Source of the DNA: Pseudarthrobacter naphthalenicus
GTDB lineage: Bacteria; Actinomycetota; Actinomycetes; Actinomycetales; Micrococcaceae
NCBI RefSeq assembly: GCF_029076445.1
Contig: NZ_JARESG010000002.1
Location: 62,001 to 126,000 of the forward strand
Reading direction: 5' to 3'
DNA: 64,000 bases
The position numbers and the translations under genes were made by a program. Below the pieces are notes generated by a model. It was not told where the DNA came from, made no database searches, and was given only the letters and a program-made list of their open reading frames with translations. Below are positions 38,520 through 49,400 of this stretch, in pieces. How positions within the stretch are numbered: position 1 is the first letter of the stretch; each line of letters begins with the position of its first letter.

Positions 38520-40996
38520 GAGTCAGTAGGGTTCTTCCTGCCAGGGTTCCGCAGAACGGCGGTCTCATCAGTCGGACGCGCCAATCGACCCAAGCCTAAC
38601 CGCGCACTACGCAGCTTCAGGGCAGCGCGGCCGTCGGCCAGCAGGGACCGGGGCGAGAACCGGGCCCGCTGGCGGCGCCAGAAGCCGACGGTGCCGCTGA
38701 TCTCCTTCAGGGACCCGTCCACGATGGCCCAATACTCCCGGACCTCTTCCTCGGTGGGCTGGCCGGCCCCGAAGATGGAGGCATCCGCCCGGTTCGCCAG
38801 CAGGGTGGTTGTCTGTCCGGAGGCGGGGAACGCCTCCGCCACCACCGCCGCGCTTTCGCGCCGGGTTGAACGGGCATCGATGCCGGCGCCCATGTCCGTA
38901 GCCAGGCTCAGGACCTCGTTCCAGCCCCCGCCGACCCGCTGCGCAGGGTGCCCCTCGGTGAAACGCGCCTTCCGGCGTCGTGATTTGAGGAACGCGATCA
39001 GCAGCAGCGGCAGCGCGAGGACAGCGAGCGGGATCAGCGCGATGCCCAGGGCACCCAGCAGGGCGCCCCAGAACAGCCACGGGTTGTTTTTCTTCTCGTC
39101 CGCGTCAAGCGCATCCGGCGAGGAGTCCGTGGGCAGGTCCACCGGCTCCTGCGGCGGGGGCGGCGGCTGCAGCACCTGCGGCTTCGGCTTGGACTTGTTT
39201 TCCGGGTCCGGCGGGATGGGGATGTTGTCCTTGGGCGGGGTGGGGTCGAAGCTGACCCAGCCCACGCGGTCGAAGGCAACTTCCACCCAGGCGTGCACGT
39301 CCTTGCCCGTGATTTTGACTTCACCGGCGCCGTTCTCGGGGCTGGTCGGCTCGGGGTAGAACCCCATGACCACGCGGGAGGGGATGCCCAGGTGCCGGAG
39401 CATCAGGGACATGGACACGGCGTACTGTTCGTCGTCGCCGAGCATCTGCTTGGCGGTCAGCAGGTTCCTGATGCGCGACGAACTGTGGCCGGAGACGCTC
39501 GGCAGCTGGCCCTCGGTGACCAGCCCGTTGCTGAACGCCCCGGTCTTCTGGAAGTGCGCTTCGATCTGCCGGACGCGGTCAATCGGGGTGGGGGCATCGG
39601 CGGAGAGGTCATTGGCCTGGGAGCCAACCACCGGCGGGACTTCGAGGGCATCCGGGAGGGTGACCTTCGCGAAGTCGTACTGCGTCAGCTGGCCGTGCTC
39701 GAGCTTCACGGGATCCGAAACCTGCACGCTGTAGGAATCCCCCTGGGAGAGGCCCTGGGTGGTGACGGCGGTGTCCGTGCCCGCGTTGAAGTACAGTCCG
39801 GAGGCAGCGGCTGACGCGCTCTGGTTGAAACTGAGGCCGGTGGTCTTCCGGCCGCCCGGGACAAAGTAGCCCTGGTAGCCCTCGATGGCGATGTCCATGG
39901 CGTAGTCGCGGGTGGGCACCACGCTGGACGTGTCCGCCAGGGTGTTGATGGACTTGGTGTCGCCGACCTTACTGAAGCTGCCGGAGCCGTTCGGGTCCAT
40001 GGTGTAGTTGGTGCCGTTGAAGGCATCCAGGGCGCCCAGCCGGACCCTGCCGTCCTTGGGAAGCCCCTTGACTACAAAGAGTGTGTCATCCTTCCGGTCT
40101 TTGACGAAGGTCCGGAAACTTGCCAGCGGCGTGACGTAGTCCTTGGGATCGAACGGCGGAACCACAACGTTGCGCAGGACCTTGCGGTCGCTGCTACCGG
40201 TGACCAGTGGCGCCGCCACCGCCGTGATGGCCACGCTGGCTGCGATGACGGCGGCGGCAGTCCCGAGCCTGCGCAGCTTTGCCCGCTGAGCCGCGGCAGC
40301 GTCTGCCTGCGGGCTGTTCACTGAGACCTTCCGGGTATCACTGCGGCGCAGCGCGTCGCGGCGGAACGTGGCCCAGGCAATAGCGACGACGGTCAGTCCA
40401 ATGCCGCGCTCAACTGTCAGGAAGGCGGCGTTGGTGCTGAAGGCAATGCCGGTCACAAAGAGCGCAAGCACCGGGAGCAACGGCCAGTACGGGCTTTTCA
40501 GGCGCCAGGTCAGCAGGCCGGCAACAAGCGCCGTGAGCAGCGAACTCAGGAACGGGACAATCAGTACCCCGCCGGCGGATCCCACCGGAACGCCCACCGT
40601 GAGCATGTCCTTCCAGGCGAACACCACACCCAGCAGCAGCGTACGCAGCGAGTCGAGGCTGGGAAGGAACCCCGCGATGGCGGCGTCCGGCACAGCGAGG
40701 ACCGTCCCGAAAAGCAGGTAGGCGCCCAGCGCGAGGGCTGTGGTGATCAGCAGGCCCAGGCGAAGGTGCGCGTTGAGGGCTGCAATGCCCAGGCCCAGGA
40801 CGATGCCGCCGAACCCGGAGATCAGGTAGTAGGGATCGCCGCCGAAGCTGAGGCTGAACCCCAGGACGCCGAGCCCGAGCAGCACGGCGAGGGCGCCGGC
40901 GTCGAGCATGAAGTGCCAGACGGGCTGGCCGTCGGCGAAGGCGGACTCATGCCGCCGCGGGGAGGTCCGGGGCCGGAGATCAGACGCGGTGCTCAT
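38516..40996 (-). CDS. Transglutaminase-like membrane protein (TgpA-type), catalytic Cys replaced
   Basis: The 826-residue protein has an N-terminal block of about six transmembrane helices (to about residue 225) and a large extracytoplasmic region. A transglutaminase-like domain covers about 505-595, another helix lies near 655 (GALLGALGIALIPLAVLALP), and a cytoplasmic C-terminal domain (DUF4129-like, EVREYWAIVDGSLKEISG) follows. In the core, His568 (VHAWVEVAFD) and Asp584 (VSFDPTPP) are present. The position normally held by Cys is Asp522 (GDDEQYAVSMSLMLRHLGIP). The fold is thus kept but thiol catalysis is unlikely. The MoxR-DUF58-transglutaminase gene order is widespread, and here it is fused into the FHA/kinase operon. 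Confidence 0.88.
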   Translation of the reverse strand: MSTASDLRPRTSPRRHESAFADGQPVWHFMLDAGALAVLLGLGVLGFSLSFGGDPYYLISGFGGIVLGLGIAALNAHLRLGLLITTALALGAYLLFGTVLAVPDAAIAGFLPSLDSLRTLLLGVVFAWKDMLTVGVPVGSAGGVLIVPFLSSLLTALVAGLLTWRLKSPYWPLLPVLALFVTGIAFSTNAAFLTVERGIGLTVVAIAWATFRRDALRRSDTRKVSVNSPQADAAAAQRAKLRRLGTAAAVIAASVAITAVAAPLVTGSSDRKVLRNVVVPPFDPKDYVTPLASFRTFVKDRKDDTLFVVKGLPKDGRVRLGALDAFNGTNYTMDPNGSGSFSKVGDTKSINTLADTSSVVPTRDYAMDIAIEGYQGYFVPGGRKTTGLSFNQSASAAASGLYFNAGTDTAVTTQGLSQGDSYSVQVSDPVKLEHGQLTQYDFAKVTLPDALEVPPVVGSQANDLSADAPTPIDRVRQIEAHFQKTGAFSNGLVTEGQLPSVSGHSSSRIRNLLTAKQMLGDDEQYAVSMSLMLRHLGIPSRVVMGFYPEPTSPENGAGEVKITGKDVHAWVEVAFDRVGWVSFDPTPPKDNIPIPPDPENKSKPKPQVLQPPPPPQEPVDLPTDSSPDALDADEKKNNPWLFWGALLGALGIALIPLAVLALPLLLIAFLKSRRRKARFTEGHPAQRVGGGWNEVLSLATDMGAGIDARSTRRESAAVVAEAFPASGQTTTLLANRADASIFGAGQPTEEEVREYWAIVDGSLKEISGTVGFWRRQRARFSPRSLLADGRAALKLRSARLGLGRLARPTDETAVLRNPGRKNPTDS

Positions 40997-42324
40997 GCGG
41001 CTGCCTTTCTGAGGACGATGGCGAGGTCGGCGAGGTCACCGAGCGTCAGCACCGTCAGGTCGGCAATGTTGGCGCGGCCCGGGGCTGCCCCGACCTGGAG
41101 GCGCACCGCCAGGCTCCGCACTCCCGGCGGCACGGACGCAGCCGCCGAGCGGAGCTGTGACGGTGTCACATTGCTGCCCACCACAAAAAACACCACCGAA
41201 GCGTTGGGTACCGTGTCGGCCAGCGTCCGGGCGAGGTCGACGGCGGTGCGGCGCATGGGTGCCCCGACGATCCGTGTCATGTCATCCAGCAGGTTCCGGC
41301 CAGTTTCGCAGCGAAGCGGGCCCTTCTGGGTCAGGACGTCAAGTTCGCGCTGCTCGCGGATGGCCTGCCGCCCGATTGATGCGGCCGCCGAGATGGCCAT
41401 TTCGAATTCCTGCTCGGAGGCGTATTCGTCCGTGTTGATGGACAGCGAGATGGCCAGGTGGGCGCGCCGGGTTTCCTCGAACTGGCGCACCATGAGCTTG
41501 TTGGTCCGGGCGGTGGTCTTCCAGTGGATGTGCCGGCGGTCATCCCCCGGGACGTAGTCGCGCAGCGCGTGGAAGGACACATCGGCGCTGGACAGGTCAG
41601 TGGTGGGCATGCCTTCGAGGTCGCGGATGAAGCCGGCGGCGGAACCGGCCAGGGCCACGGTCCTGGGGTGGACGAAGAGGTCTTCCGGCTCGGTCCACAT
41701 GACCTGGCGTCGGAGCAGGTGCAGCGGGTCTGCCCGGACGGACCGAACGGGTCCCACCACGATGACGGCGCGCCGGGCCGTGGGGATGGTGAACAGGTCC
41801 TCATGTACTTGCTGCGGTTTCATCCGGGGCAGGTGGAAGACGGCGGTGGCGTTGCCCACCGGCAGTTCCAGGGCGGCTGGCAGCAGCGGACGCGTGGACG
41901 TGTTGGAGACGGCGATGCTTCCCACCGCACTGTCCCCCACAGCCACCCGCGTGCGGGCCAGGTCCAGGATCACGCCGTACGAGGACCGGCCCAGGACGAA
42001 TCCGATGGCGATGAGGAAGAGGACAAACGCCGCGATGGCAGCGGCCTTCGCTTCCTGCCACCCGAACGCCTGGCCAGCAGTCCACAGCAGGATGGCGCCG
42101 GCCAGCACGGACCAGCCCAGGACGCTGACCACAGAGAGCACAGGCCACGCGTAGCGCAGCCACAGGCCCCGGATCTTTTCCCATGCCGGAGCGAGGGCAA
42201 GGGCCGCGGTGCCGCTGGCCTCGGCCCAGACGGACGCCGGGTGCAGCCTGGTGGCTTTGCCGTTCCGGTGGAAGGGTTCCCGGAGGCGTTCAGCAAGCCG
42301 GATCAACGGAGTGCCGCTGGACAT
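40993..42324 (-). CDS. DUF58-domain membrane protein
   Basis: This 443-residue protein has two adjacent transmembrane helices near residues 48-95 (WPVLSVVSVLGWSVLAGAIL and AAIAAFVLFLIAIGFVLG). A beta-rich region follows (VAVGDSAVGSIAVSNTSTRP), then the DUF58/VWA-like domain with the family signature LRDYVPGDDRRHIHWKTTAR near residue 255. Proteins of this type are the usual partners of MoxR ATPases and are thought to serve as chaperone-like adaptors in envelope or metal-centre assembly. ATG 42324 follows the MoxR stop by 52 nt, and the stop overlaps the transglutaminase-like gene by 4 nt. Confidence 0.9.
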   Translation of the reverse strand: MSSGTPLIRLAERLREPFHRNGKATRLHPASVWAEASGTAALALAPAWEKIRGLWLRYAWPVLSVVSVLGWSVLAGAILLWTAGQAFGWQEAKAAAIAAFVLFLIAIGFVLGRSSYGVILDLARTRVAVGDSAVGSIAVSNTSTRPLLPAALELPVGNATAVFHLPRMKPQQVHEDLFTIPTARRAVIVVGPVRSVRADPLHLLRRQVMWTEPEDLFVHPRTVALAGSAAGFIRDLEGMPTTDLSSADVSFHALRDYVPGDDRRHIHWKTTARTNKLMVRQFEETRRAHLAISLSINTDEYASEQEFEMAISAAASIGRQAIREQRELDVLTQKGPLRCETGRNLLDDMTRIVGAPMRRTAVDLARTLADTVPNASVVFFVVGSNVTPSQLRSAAASVPPGVRSLAVRLQVGAAPGRANIADLTVLTLGDLADLAIVLRKAAA

Positions 42325-42376
42325 AGAGGTACCTTTGTTCGCGCTGGAGGATGGTCGTCAGGAGCTCCCGCGGGCG

Positions 42377-43348
42377 TCAGACGGTGGCGCGCTGCTGCGG
42401 CGCCGCGACGTCGGCCAGCACCCGGGCCAGGACAGCCTCCGCCGTAGCCCCGGCGAACTCCGCTTCCGGGTCCATCACGAAGCGGTGGGTCCAGACCACT
42501 GTTGCCAGGTCCTTGACGTCGTCCGGGAGGACAAAGTTGCGTCCCTGGCCCGCAGCCCAGACCTTGGCCGCCCGCACCATGGCGATGGCGCCGCGCACGG
42601 AGACCCCCAAGCGACTCTCGGGCGCGTTGCGGGTCTCCTCGCAGAGCCGGGAAATGTATTCCAGGACAGCCGTGTCCACGTGGACGGTGGCCGCGAGGTC
42701 AGCCATGTCGGCGACGGCCTGCGTGGTGATGACCGCGGTGATTTCCTTGGAACGGTCTTTGAGGTTGGAGCCGCCCAGCAGCCTGACCGTGGACGCGTGG
42801 TCCGGGTACCCGATGGACGTCTTCATCAGGAAGCGGTCCAGTTGGGCCTCCGGCAGGCGGTAGGTGCCGGCCTGCTCGATCGGGTTCTGCGTGGCCATCA
42901 CCATAAACGGCCGGCCGGCCTCATAGGTTACGCCGTCCACGGTGACCCGGGATTCTTCCATGACTTCCAGCAGCGCCGACTGGGTCTTGGGCGAGGCACG
43001 GTTGATTTCATCGGCCAGGACGATGTTGTTGAAGATCGGGCCCTTGTGGAACTCAAACTTCTGCGTCTTCTGGTCGTAGATGGTCACACCGGTGACGTCC
43101 GAGGGCAGGAGGTCCGGGGTGAACTGGATGCGGTTGTTCGAGCCCTGCACGGTGGCGGCCATTGCCCTGGCCAGCATGGTCTTGCCTGTGCCGGGGGCAT
43201 CCTCAAACAGGATGTGCCCCTCGGACAGCATGGCGGTGAACGTCAGCCGGATGACGTGTTCCTTGCCCAGCACCGCCTGCCCCACGTTGGCAACGAGCTT
43301 GTCAAAAGTGCCTGCAAACCATTCGGCCTGCTCGGTGGTCATGGTCAT
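42377..43348 (-). CDS. MoxR-family AAA+ ATPase
   Basis: This 323-residue MoxR ATPase has a Walker A in LFEDAPGTGKTMLARAMAA, a Walker B in NIVLADEINRASPKTQSALL, sensor and arginine-finger regions (VMATQNPIEQAGTYRLPEAQ, LDRFLMKTSIGYP), and the small helical domain with RLGVSVRGAIAMVRAAK. MoxR proteins remodel substrates together with VWA/DUF58 partners, here the next gene. The start is ATG 43348 with AAGGA upstream; an ATG two codons later is possible. It lies 72 nt after the giant surface-protein gene. Confidence 0.95.
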   Translation of the reverse strand: MTMTTEQAEWFAGTFDKLVANVGQAVLGKEHVIRLTFTAMLSEGHILFEDAPGTGKTMLARAMAATVQGSNNRIQFTPDLLPSDVTGVTIYDQKTQKFEFHKGPIFNNIVLADEINRASPKTQSALLEVMEESRVTVDGVTYEAGRPFMVMATQNPIEQAGTYRLPEAQLDRFLMKTSIGYPDHASTVRLLGGSNLKDRSKEITAVITTQAVADMADLAATVHVDTAVLEYISRLCEETRNAPESRLGVSVRGAIAMVRAAKVWAAGQGRNFVLPDDVKDLATVVWTHRFVMDPEAEFAGATAEAVLARVLADVAAPQQRATV

Positions 43349-43420
43349 GAAAGGGGTTCCTTCTCTTGTGCTGCTGGAGTTGTGGCGGGCCAACCCTGGC
43401 GGGCCGTGACGGTCTCTTGC

Positions 43421-46400
43421 TTAGCGCTTCGGCATGCCGCTGGGCGGGTTGCCGGGGTGGTTGGTGGTATCGCTGCGGACATAGTTTCCTGACGCGGCAC
43501 CACTGGTCAGGTGGTACCAGATGCCGGAGGGGTTTTCGTTTGTCTTGTACCAAACCACGTAGAAGTCCGAATTTGCCGGCTGGTTCGCGGGCATCCACTT
43601 GCCGCCGCCGACACAGGAGGACGGGTTGCCTTGCCGGAAGCTGTCGGTGCCGTAGCCCGGTTCGGTGCAGCTGCGTACCGGCGTGGCCGTGACGGACCAC
43701 GACGTCGGGACCGGCGGTGGCGGTGCGGCACCGCTGCGCGAGGTGTCACTGCCGATCCGGCCGGGCTGGTTTGCGCTGACCGCGCGGACTTCCAGCTTGT
43801 GGGTCTCGCTGAAGCCGACGCTCTTCGAGAACGACCGCTGGTCCGTGTTGACCCAGCCGCCGCCGTCCAGGCTGTACTGGTAGCCGGTTACGGGACGTCC
43901 GTTACCGCTCGGCGCGTTCCAGCTCCAGGAAACAGTCTTGTCCCCGACCCCGCTGCTGTTGCTGCCGTTCACGGTGGGAGCGAACGCGAGTCCGTAGGGG
44001 TTGACGCTGTTTGACGGCGGGCTGGCGTCCCCGGCCGTTGTGCTGCGGGATGAAACGGCCCAGACCACAACGGCGGTATCGGTGCCGTTGGCTGCCGCTA
44101 CCACTGCTCCCCCGGCCGTGATGTCGCCGCTGCCGCCACCCGACGTCAGCCGGTACTTGTACGTGATCTCGCTTGAAGTTGACCCGTTGCGCTGGGCATC
44201 GGTCAGCGGGGTGAACCGGACATCGATCTTTCCGCCGTCCGCGTTGGTGCCGACGAGGGTGGCCGACGGCGCTCCCACCATGGCGGGCTTCCCCACGGCA
44301 CGCACGGCCGCTGATTGTGCGCTGGTCCCGGAGGTCCCCGCCTTGTTGGTGGCGGATACGGTGAAGGTGTAGCCCGACTCGGAGTTGTCCACCGTGACGT
44401 TCTGGGCGGTGCCGGCGACCTGTTGGGATGCGACTGCGGCCCCGCCCTTCAGGGTGGTCAGGGTGTAGGAGGACACAGCGTCACCGTTGTTGTTCGGAGC
44501 CGTCCAGGACACTTTCAGCTGGCTCTGGGTCCCAACCGACGGGGCCGCCGTCGCCGAGGGTGCAGCCGGAGTCGCCGGCACACCGGCGGGCACTTCGGCG
44601 GCGGAGTAGGCGCTCCACTCGGACGGTTCCTTGGCGTCATTCCGGGCCAGGACACGCACCTTGTAGGACACGCCGTTCTGGAGCCCCTTCCAGACGTAGC
44701 TGACAGCGGTGAGGTTCTGGATCTGGGCGTTCTGACCGGCAGGGGCAGGTGAGATTTCCAGATCGTAGGACTTGACCGGGGATCCCTTGCTGGCCGGAGC
44801 AACCCAGTTCACTGCGAGCTGCTTGTCGCCGAACGTGAGGGTTGGCGCGAGGGGCGTGTCCGGCTTGACGTCGGGCCGGACCTCCGCCGAGGCGGGCGAC
44901 CGGTCGGACTCGCCGAACTCGTTGGTGGCCGTGACCTCGAAGGAGTACTTGGTGTTGTTGACCAGGCCGGTGAGCGTGCAGGTGTTCGCCGGGCAGTCCT
45001 GCCTGAAGCCGGCGCCGTAAACCGTGTATTTGGTGATCGGTGAGCCGCGGTCGGCCGGCGCGGACCAGTTCAGCAGGGCTGTCTGATCCCCCACGCTCTG
45101 GGCCTGCGGGGTGGTGGGGGCCAGCGGCTTGTCCTTGACGGTAAGCCGGATCCGGGCCGTGGCCTGACGGGACGCTTCCTGCGTCTTGTCGGCCACCGTG
45201 TAGGAGACCACCATGGACCCGCTGAATCCCGGCGCGGGCGTGACGGTGACGGCGTCGCCGGCTACCTCTACATTGCCGCTGCCGGTTTCGGCCGTAGCGG
45301 CAACGATCTTCAGCGCCTGTTCGGGGAAGGGGTTGGAGTCGTTGGCGAGGACCCTGACGGTCACCGGCTTGCCGGCTGCTGCATTCGGTTCGAGGTCGTC
45401 ATTGGCTACCGGCTTCGGCCGGTTGGAAGCGATGACGGCCAGCTGGTAAGTAGCGGTCGCTTCCAGTCCCCGCGGATCGGTCGCCTTGACCTGCACGGCT
45501 CCCGCGGTGCCGGTGGCCGTGGATCCGTCCACGGAGGCCTTGAGGATCTTGCCGTCCATGCGCGCGTTGAAGCTGGCGGGGCTGGCGCCCACCAGTTCGT
45601 ACTTCATGTTGTCCAGGTCGTTACGGTCCGGGTCCGAGGTCAGCCGGCTCAGGTCCAGGTCGGCAGACTCCCCCTTGGGAACCTCAATTGTGGCGCCCAG
45701 GAGTTCGGGCGGGTTGTTGCGGTTCGGGTCCGGCAACACCCTGGTGCGGATGCTCAGGGTGGACTTCAGGCCGGCCGGATCGTCAACGGCGGTGCCGTCG
45801 GTCACTTCGAAGCTCAGGGAGCCCGGGCCAACGTAGTCCGCGCCGGCGGTGTACTTCAGTGAGGTGCCGTCACCGGCCACGGGATTGCTGCCGTCCGAGC
45901 CGATGAGCTTGATGCGGTCCGTCTGGGTCAGGCGGGGCGACCGGCCTTCACGGACCTTCACCCACTCCTTCAGGTCAACGTTCACGGACTGGCCCGAGAC
46001 CACCTCGATGACCTCGTCCTTGGCCAGGGTGGGGACCTGCTGCCCCAGTCCCGGCACCCAGATGATCGCGGTGGACTTCTGCCCGTCCACATCCTCAACG
46101 GTGTAGGGAATGAGCTGGGGAGCCTCAGTGAGCTCCACAATCATGGTGCCGTCGGCCCCGGGACGCGCGGTCCCGGCCTCGGTGCTGATCTTGAGGTTCT
46201 CGCCCACGCCGTCGGGGTCTTCATCATTTTTCAGGACGGGGACGTCAACGGCGGTCTTTCCCATGGCCTGGGCTGATGTCACCCGGTCGTCACGGGCAAT
46301 GGGCGCCTTCAGGGGCACCTCGTTGTCCACCACCACGCGGATGGTGGCCTGGGCCTGGGCTCCCCTGTCATCGGCAATGGTGTAGCGGACGTTGACCGTG

Positions 46401-49400
46401 CCGGCGGCGCCGGGGGCCAGCAGGATGATGCGTCCGCTGGTCTTGCTGACGGTGGCCTGGAGGGCAGGGTCAGCCTCAATTCCGTCGGAGAGGATACGGA
46501 TCAGGTCACCGTCGGGATCGGTGTCGTTGCCGGTGGCGTCGACGGCGATCTGGCGTCCGGGCCGGACCTTCACCTCATCATCCACCGGGGTGGGGTTCTG
46601 GTTTGTCTCGCCCCGCGGGGCGATGCCCACCGTCACGGTGCCGGTGTTGACGGCGCCCTGGCGGTCCACCACCTTGTAGCGGAACGTGTCCGTTCCGGCG
46701 CCGTCTCCGGCCGCGGTGAAGTCAATGAAGTTGCTCCCCACGGTGGCGGTTCCCATGGCGGGGGTGCTGTCGATGCCGGTCAGCTGGACGGAGTCGCCGT
46801 CGGGATCAATCCCGTCCAGCGGCACGGGGATCCGCACTGTCCCGGCCGCCACGACGCGGGCCGTGAGGTTCCGCGGCTGTGGCCGTGAGTTTTGGGCGCC
46901 TTCCAGCGGAAGGATGTGGATAGTGACGGCGGCGGCGCTCTTCTGCCCCTGCGGGTCCACGGCGTTGTAGATGGCACGGACCGTTTTGGGCTGGGGACCG
47001 GCGATTAAGCGGACAGTGTTTTCCGAGACGAAGCTCCTGCCGTCTGCTTCATCAACGGGCTGCGGCAGGACGGGGTCAACGGTCAGTTGCTGGCCCTGCG
47101 GGTGCGTGTCGTTGTCCAGGACCGGGATGGTGACGACGTCGTTGACGCGGACGTTCACTTCGTCCGGTTTCGGCTGGGGTGCTTCGACGACGGCGGGAGC
47201 CGGAACCGGGACCACCGAGACGCTGCCGGTGGCTGACTTGCGGCCGTTGGACATGGTGTATTCGAAGAGGAACGGATCCTTGGTGCCCAGGACGTCGGTG
47301 ATGCGCAGGACGCTGTGGTCGATCACGCTGACCGAGGCGGTGCTGTTGTCCGGCAGTTTTACGGACTGCAGCACCAGGACCCCGCCCGACGGGTCCGAGT
47401 CGTTGGCCAGCGGGTCCAGCAGGACGCTGCCGCCGGTGGGCATGAGGGCCACATCATGCACGGCGACGGGATCGCCGGCGTCCTTGCCGGACTCGACGTC
47501 GACACGGATCAGCCCCTGGCTGCTCTGCGGACCGTTGCTGGCGATGTACGTCAGGTAGACCGGGCCGGGGGTGGTGCTGCGGAACGTGAAGGTGCCGCCG
47601 TCGGTGACGGGGCCCAGTTCGGCGGGACCGTTTGCTTCAACCTGCGCCAGGCGGAGGGCGCCGCCGTTGGGGTCGGCGTCGTTCTTCAGGGGCGCGATCA
47701 CCAGGTCCTGGCCCACCACGGCCGTGACATGATCGGCGTTGACCACCGGCGCCAGCGCGCCGGGCGGCTGGACGTTCACCACCACCTTGCCGGTGACCGT
47801 GGCCCGGCCGTCCCAGATGGTGACTTCAACGTTTTTCTTGCCCGCTGTGGCGCCGGAGTCCTGGAACGTCAGCAAGCCGTCGCGGCGGACCTTCACCTGG
47901 TCCTTGTCGTTGTCAGCCTTGGCATCCATCAGGACGAGGTCGTCGCCGTCCGGGTCGATCCAGTCGGTGAGGATGTTCTGGCTGACTGATTTGCCCTGTT
48001 CCACGAGCATGGTGGTGGCGTCACCTCCGCGCTTGAACATGGGGGGTTTGTTGTCGGCGGGTCCCACGACATTGAGCGTGACCCGGCCGGCGGCGGAAAG
48101 CCCCCGGCCGTCGGACGCATTGTAGCTGAACGTTTCGGTGCCGGGCCGGGCGTCGGCGGGGACGGAGATCTGGAACGCGGTGCCGCCGTAGATGCTCTGC
48201 AGCGTCCCGGCCTTGGGTCCTGCCTCGCCGACGGCGGCGGTCAGGACGTCGCCGTCGGGGTCGGAGTCGTTGTCCAGGACGCTGAGGATGGTGGTCCGGC
48301 CCGGACGGACTCCGACGGCGTCGGGTTTGGTTTCCGGCGGCCGGTTCGGCTTGGTGCGGTCCGGCAGGATGTTGATGGTGTTGTTGTCCGCCGATTCCTG
48401 ATCCTGGTCATCGGACTGGTTCTTGGGCGGCACAACGTCGTCCCAGTTGTTGACCAGCTGCATGTTCTGGTTCACGAGCCACACGTTCCCGGAGTTCACA
48501 TCGTTCAGGACCACCAGGTCCCGGTTCACCCGGAAAACATACGACGGCGATGCACTCGCCTTCGGCACCGCCACCTTCTTGTCATCGGCATCATTGATGC
48601 AGTCACGCACATACTTGTTCGCCCCCGACCACGCCGCATGCACGCACCCGCCCAACTGCACGGGCGCGGCAGGTACGCCCTCGCCGTCGAACGTCACCGT
48701 CCTGGCGGTGGAACCGTCCAGCGGCTGCTTCAGCAGCGCTTTCCGCGTCGAGATCGCCACAAAGTCACCCGCCGGACCGCCCTGCTGCAGCTTCGCATCC
48801 CGCGCGTTATCCAGCTGGAGCCGCTTCCCGCCGGGCAGAAACAGGTTCCCCGCCGCAGCATCCAAGACCACCGGTTTATCCCCCACCACCGTGATCTGCA
48901 GATCACCCGCACCCTTAAGTTCACCCCAGGTGGTTGAATCCGAGGCCACGACTTCGCCGTTGGCGTCCACGGTGGTGACGGTGACCGCTCCGGATTTGGG
49001 ATCCGCCGAGTACACCCGGTCATCGGCGCCGACCGCGGACACCAGGCCTTCGGAACCGACCATCACAGGTTCGGTCGCCTCCTGGTCGAAACCATTGACC
49101 GTGGAGGGTGAGAGGGCCCAAACCTTGCCGGCGGCTGGATCCGTCACGGCCATCACACGGGCACCAAAGCTGACGTCCGCGGAGCCCGGCAACTGCTTGT
49201 CCCCGCCCAGGCGCATGTTTGCCGGAGAAACCTGGTTCAGCGTGGAACCCGTCTCATCGTCAACAAAAACATCCCCCGCGCTCTGCAGGACGTCGAAGGT
49301 GGTACTGGCAGGGGTCACTGCACCATCAAGCACCCGCGACGGATAATTCAGCCGGCCGACAGCGTTCTTGGACTTGCTGACCACCCACACTCCGCCGTCG

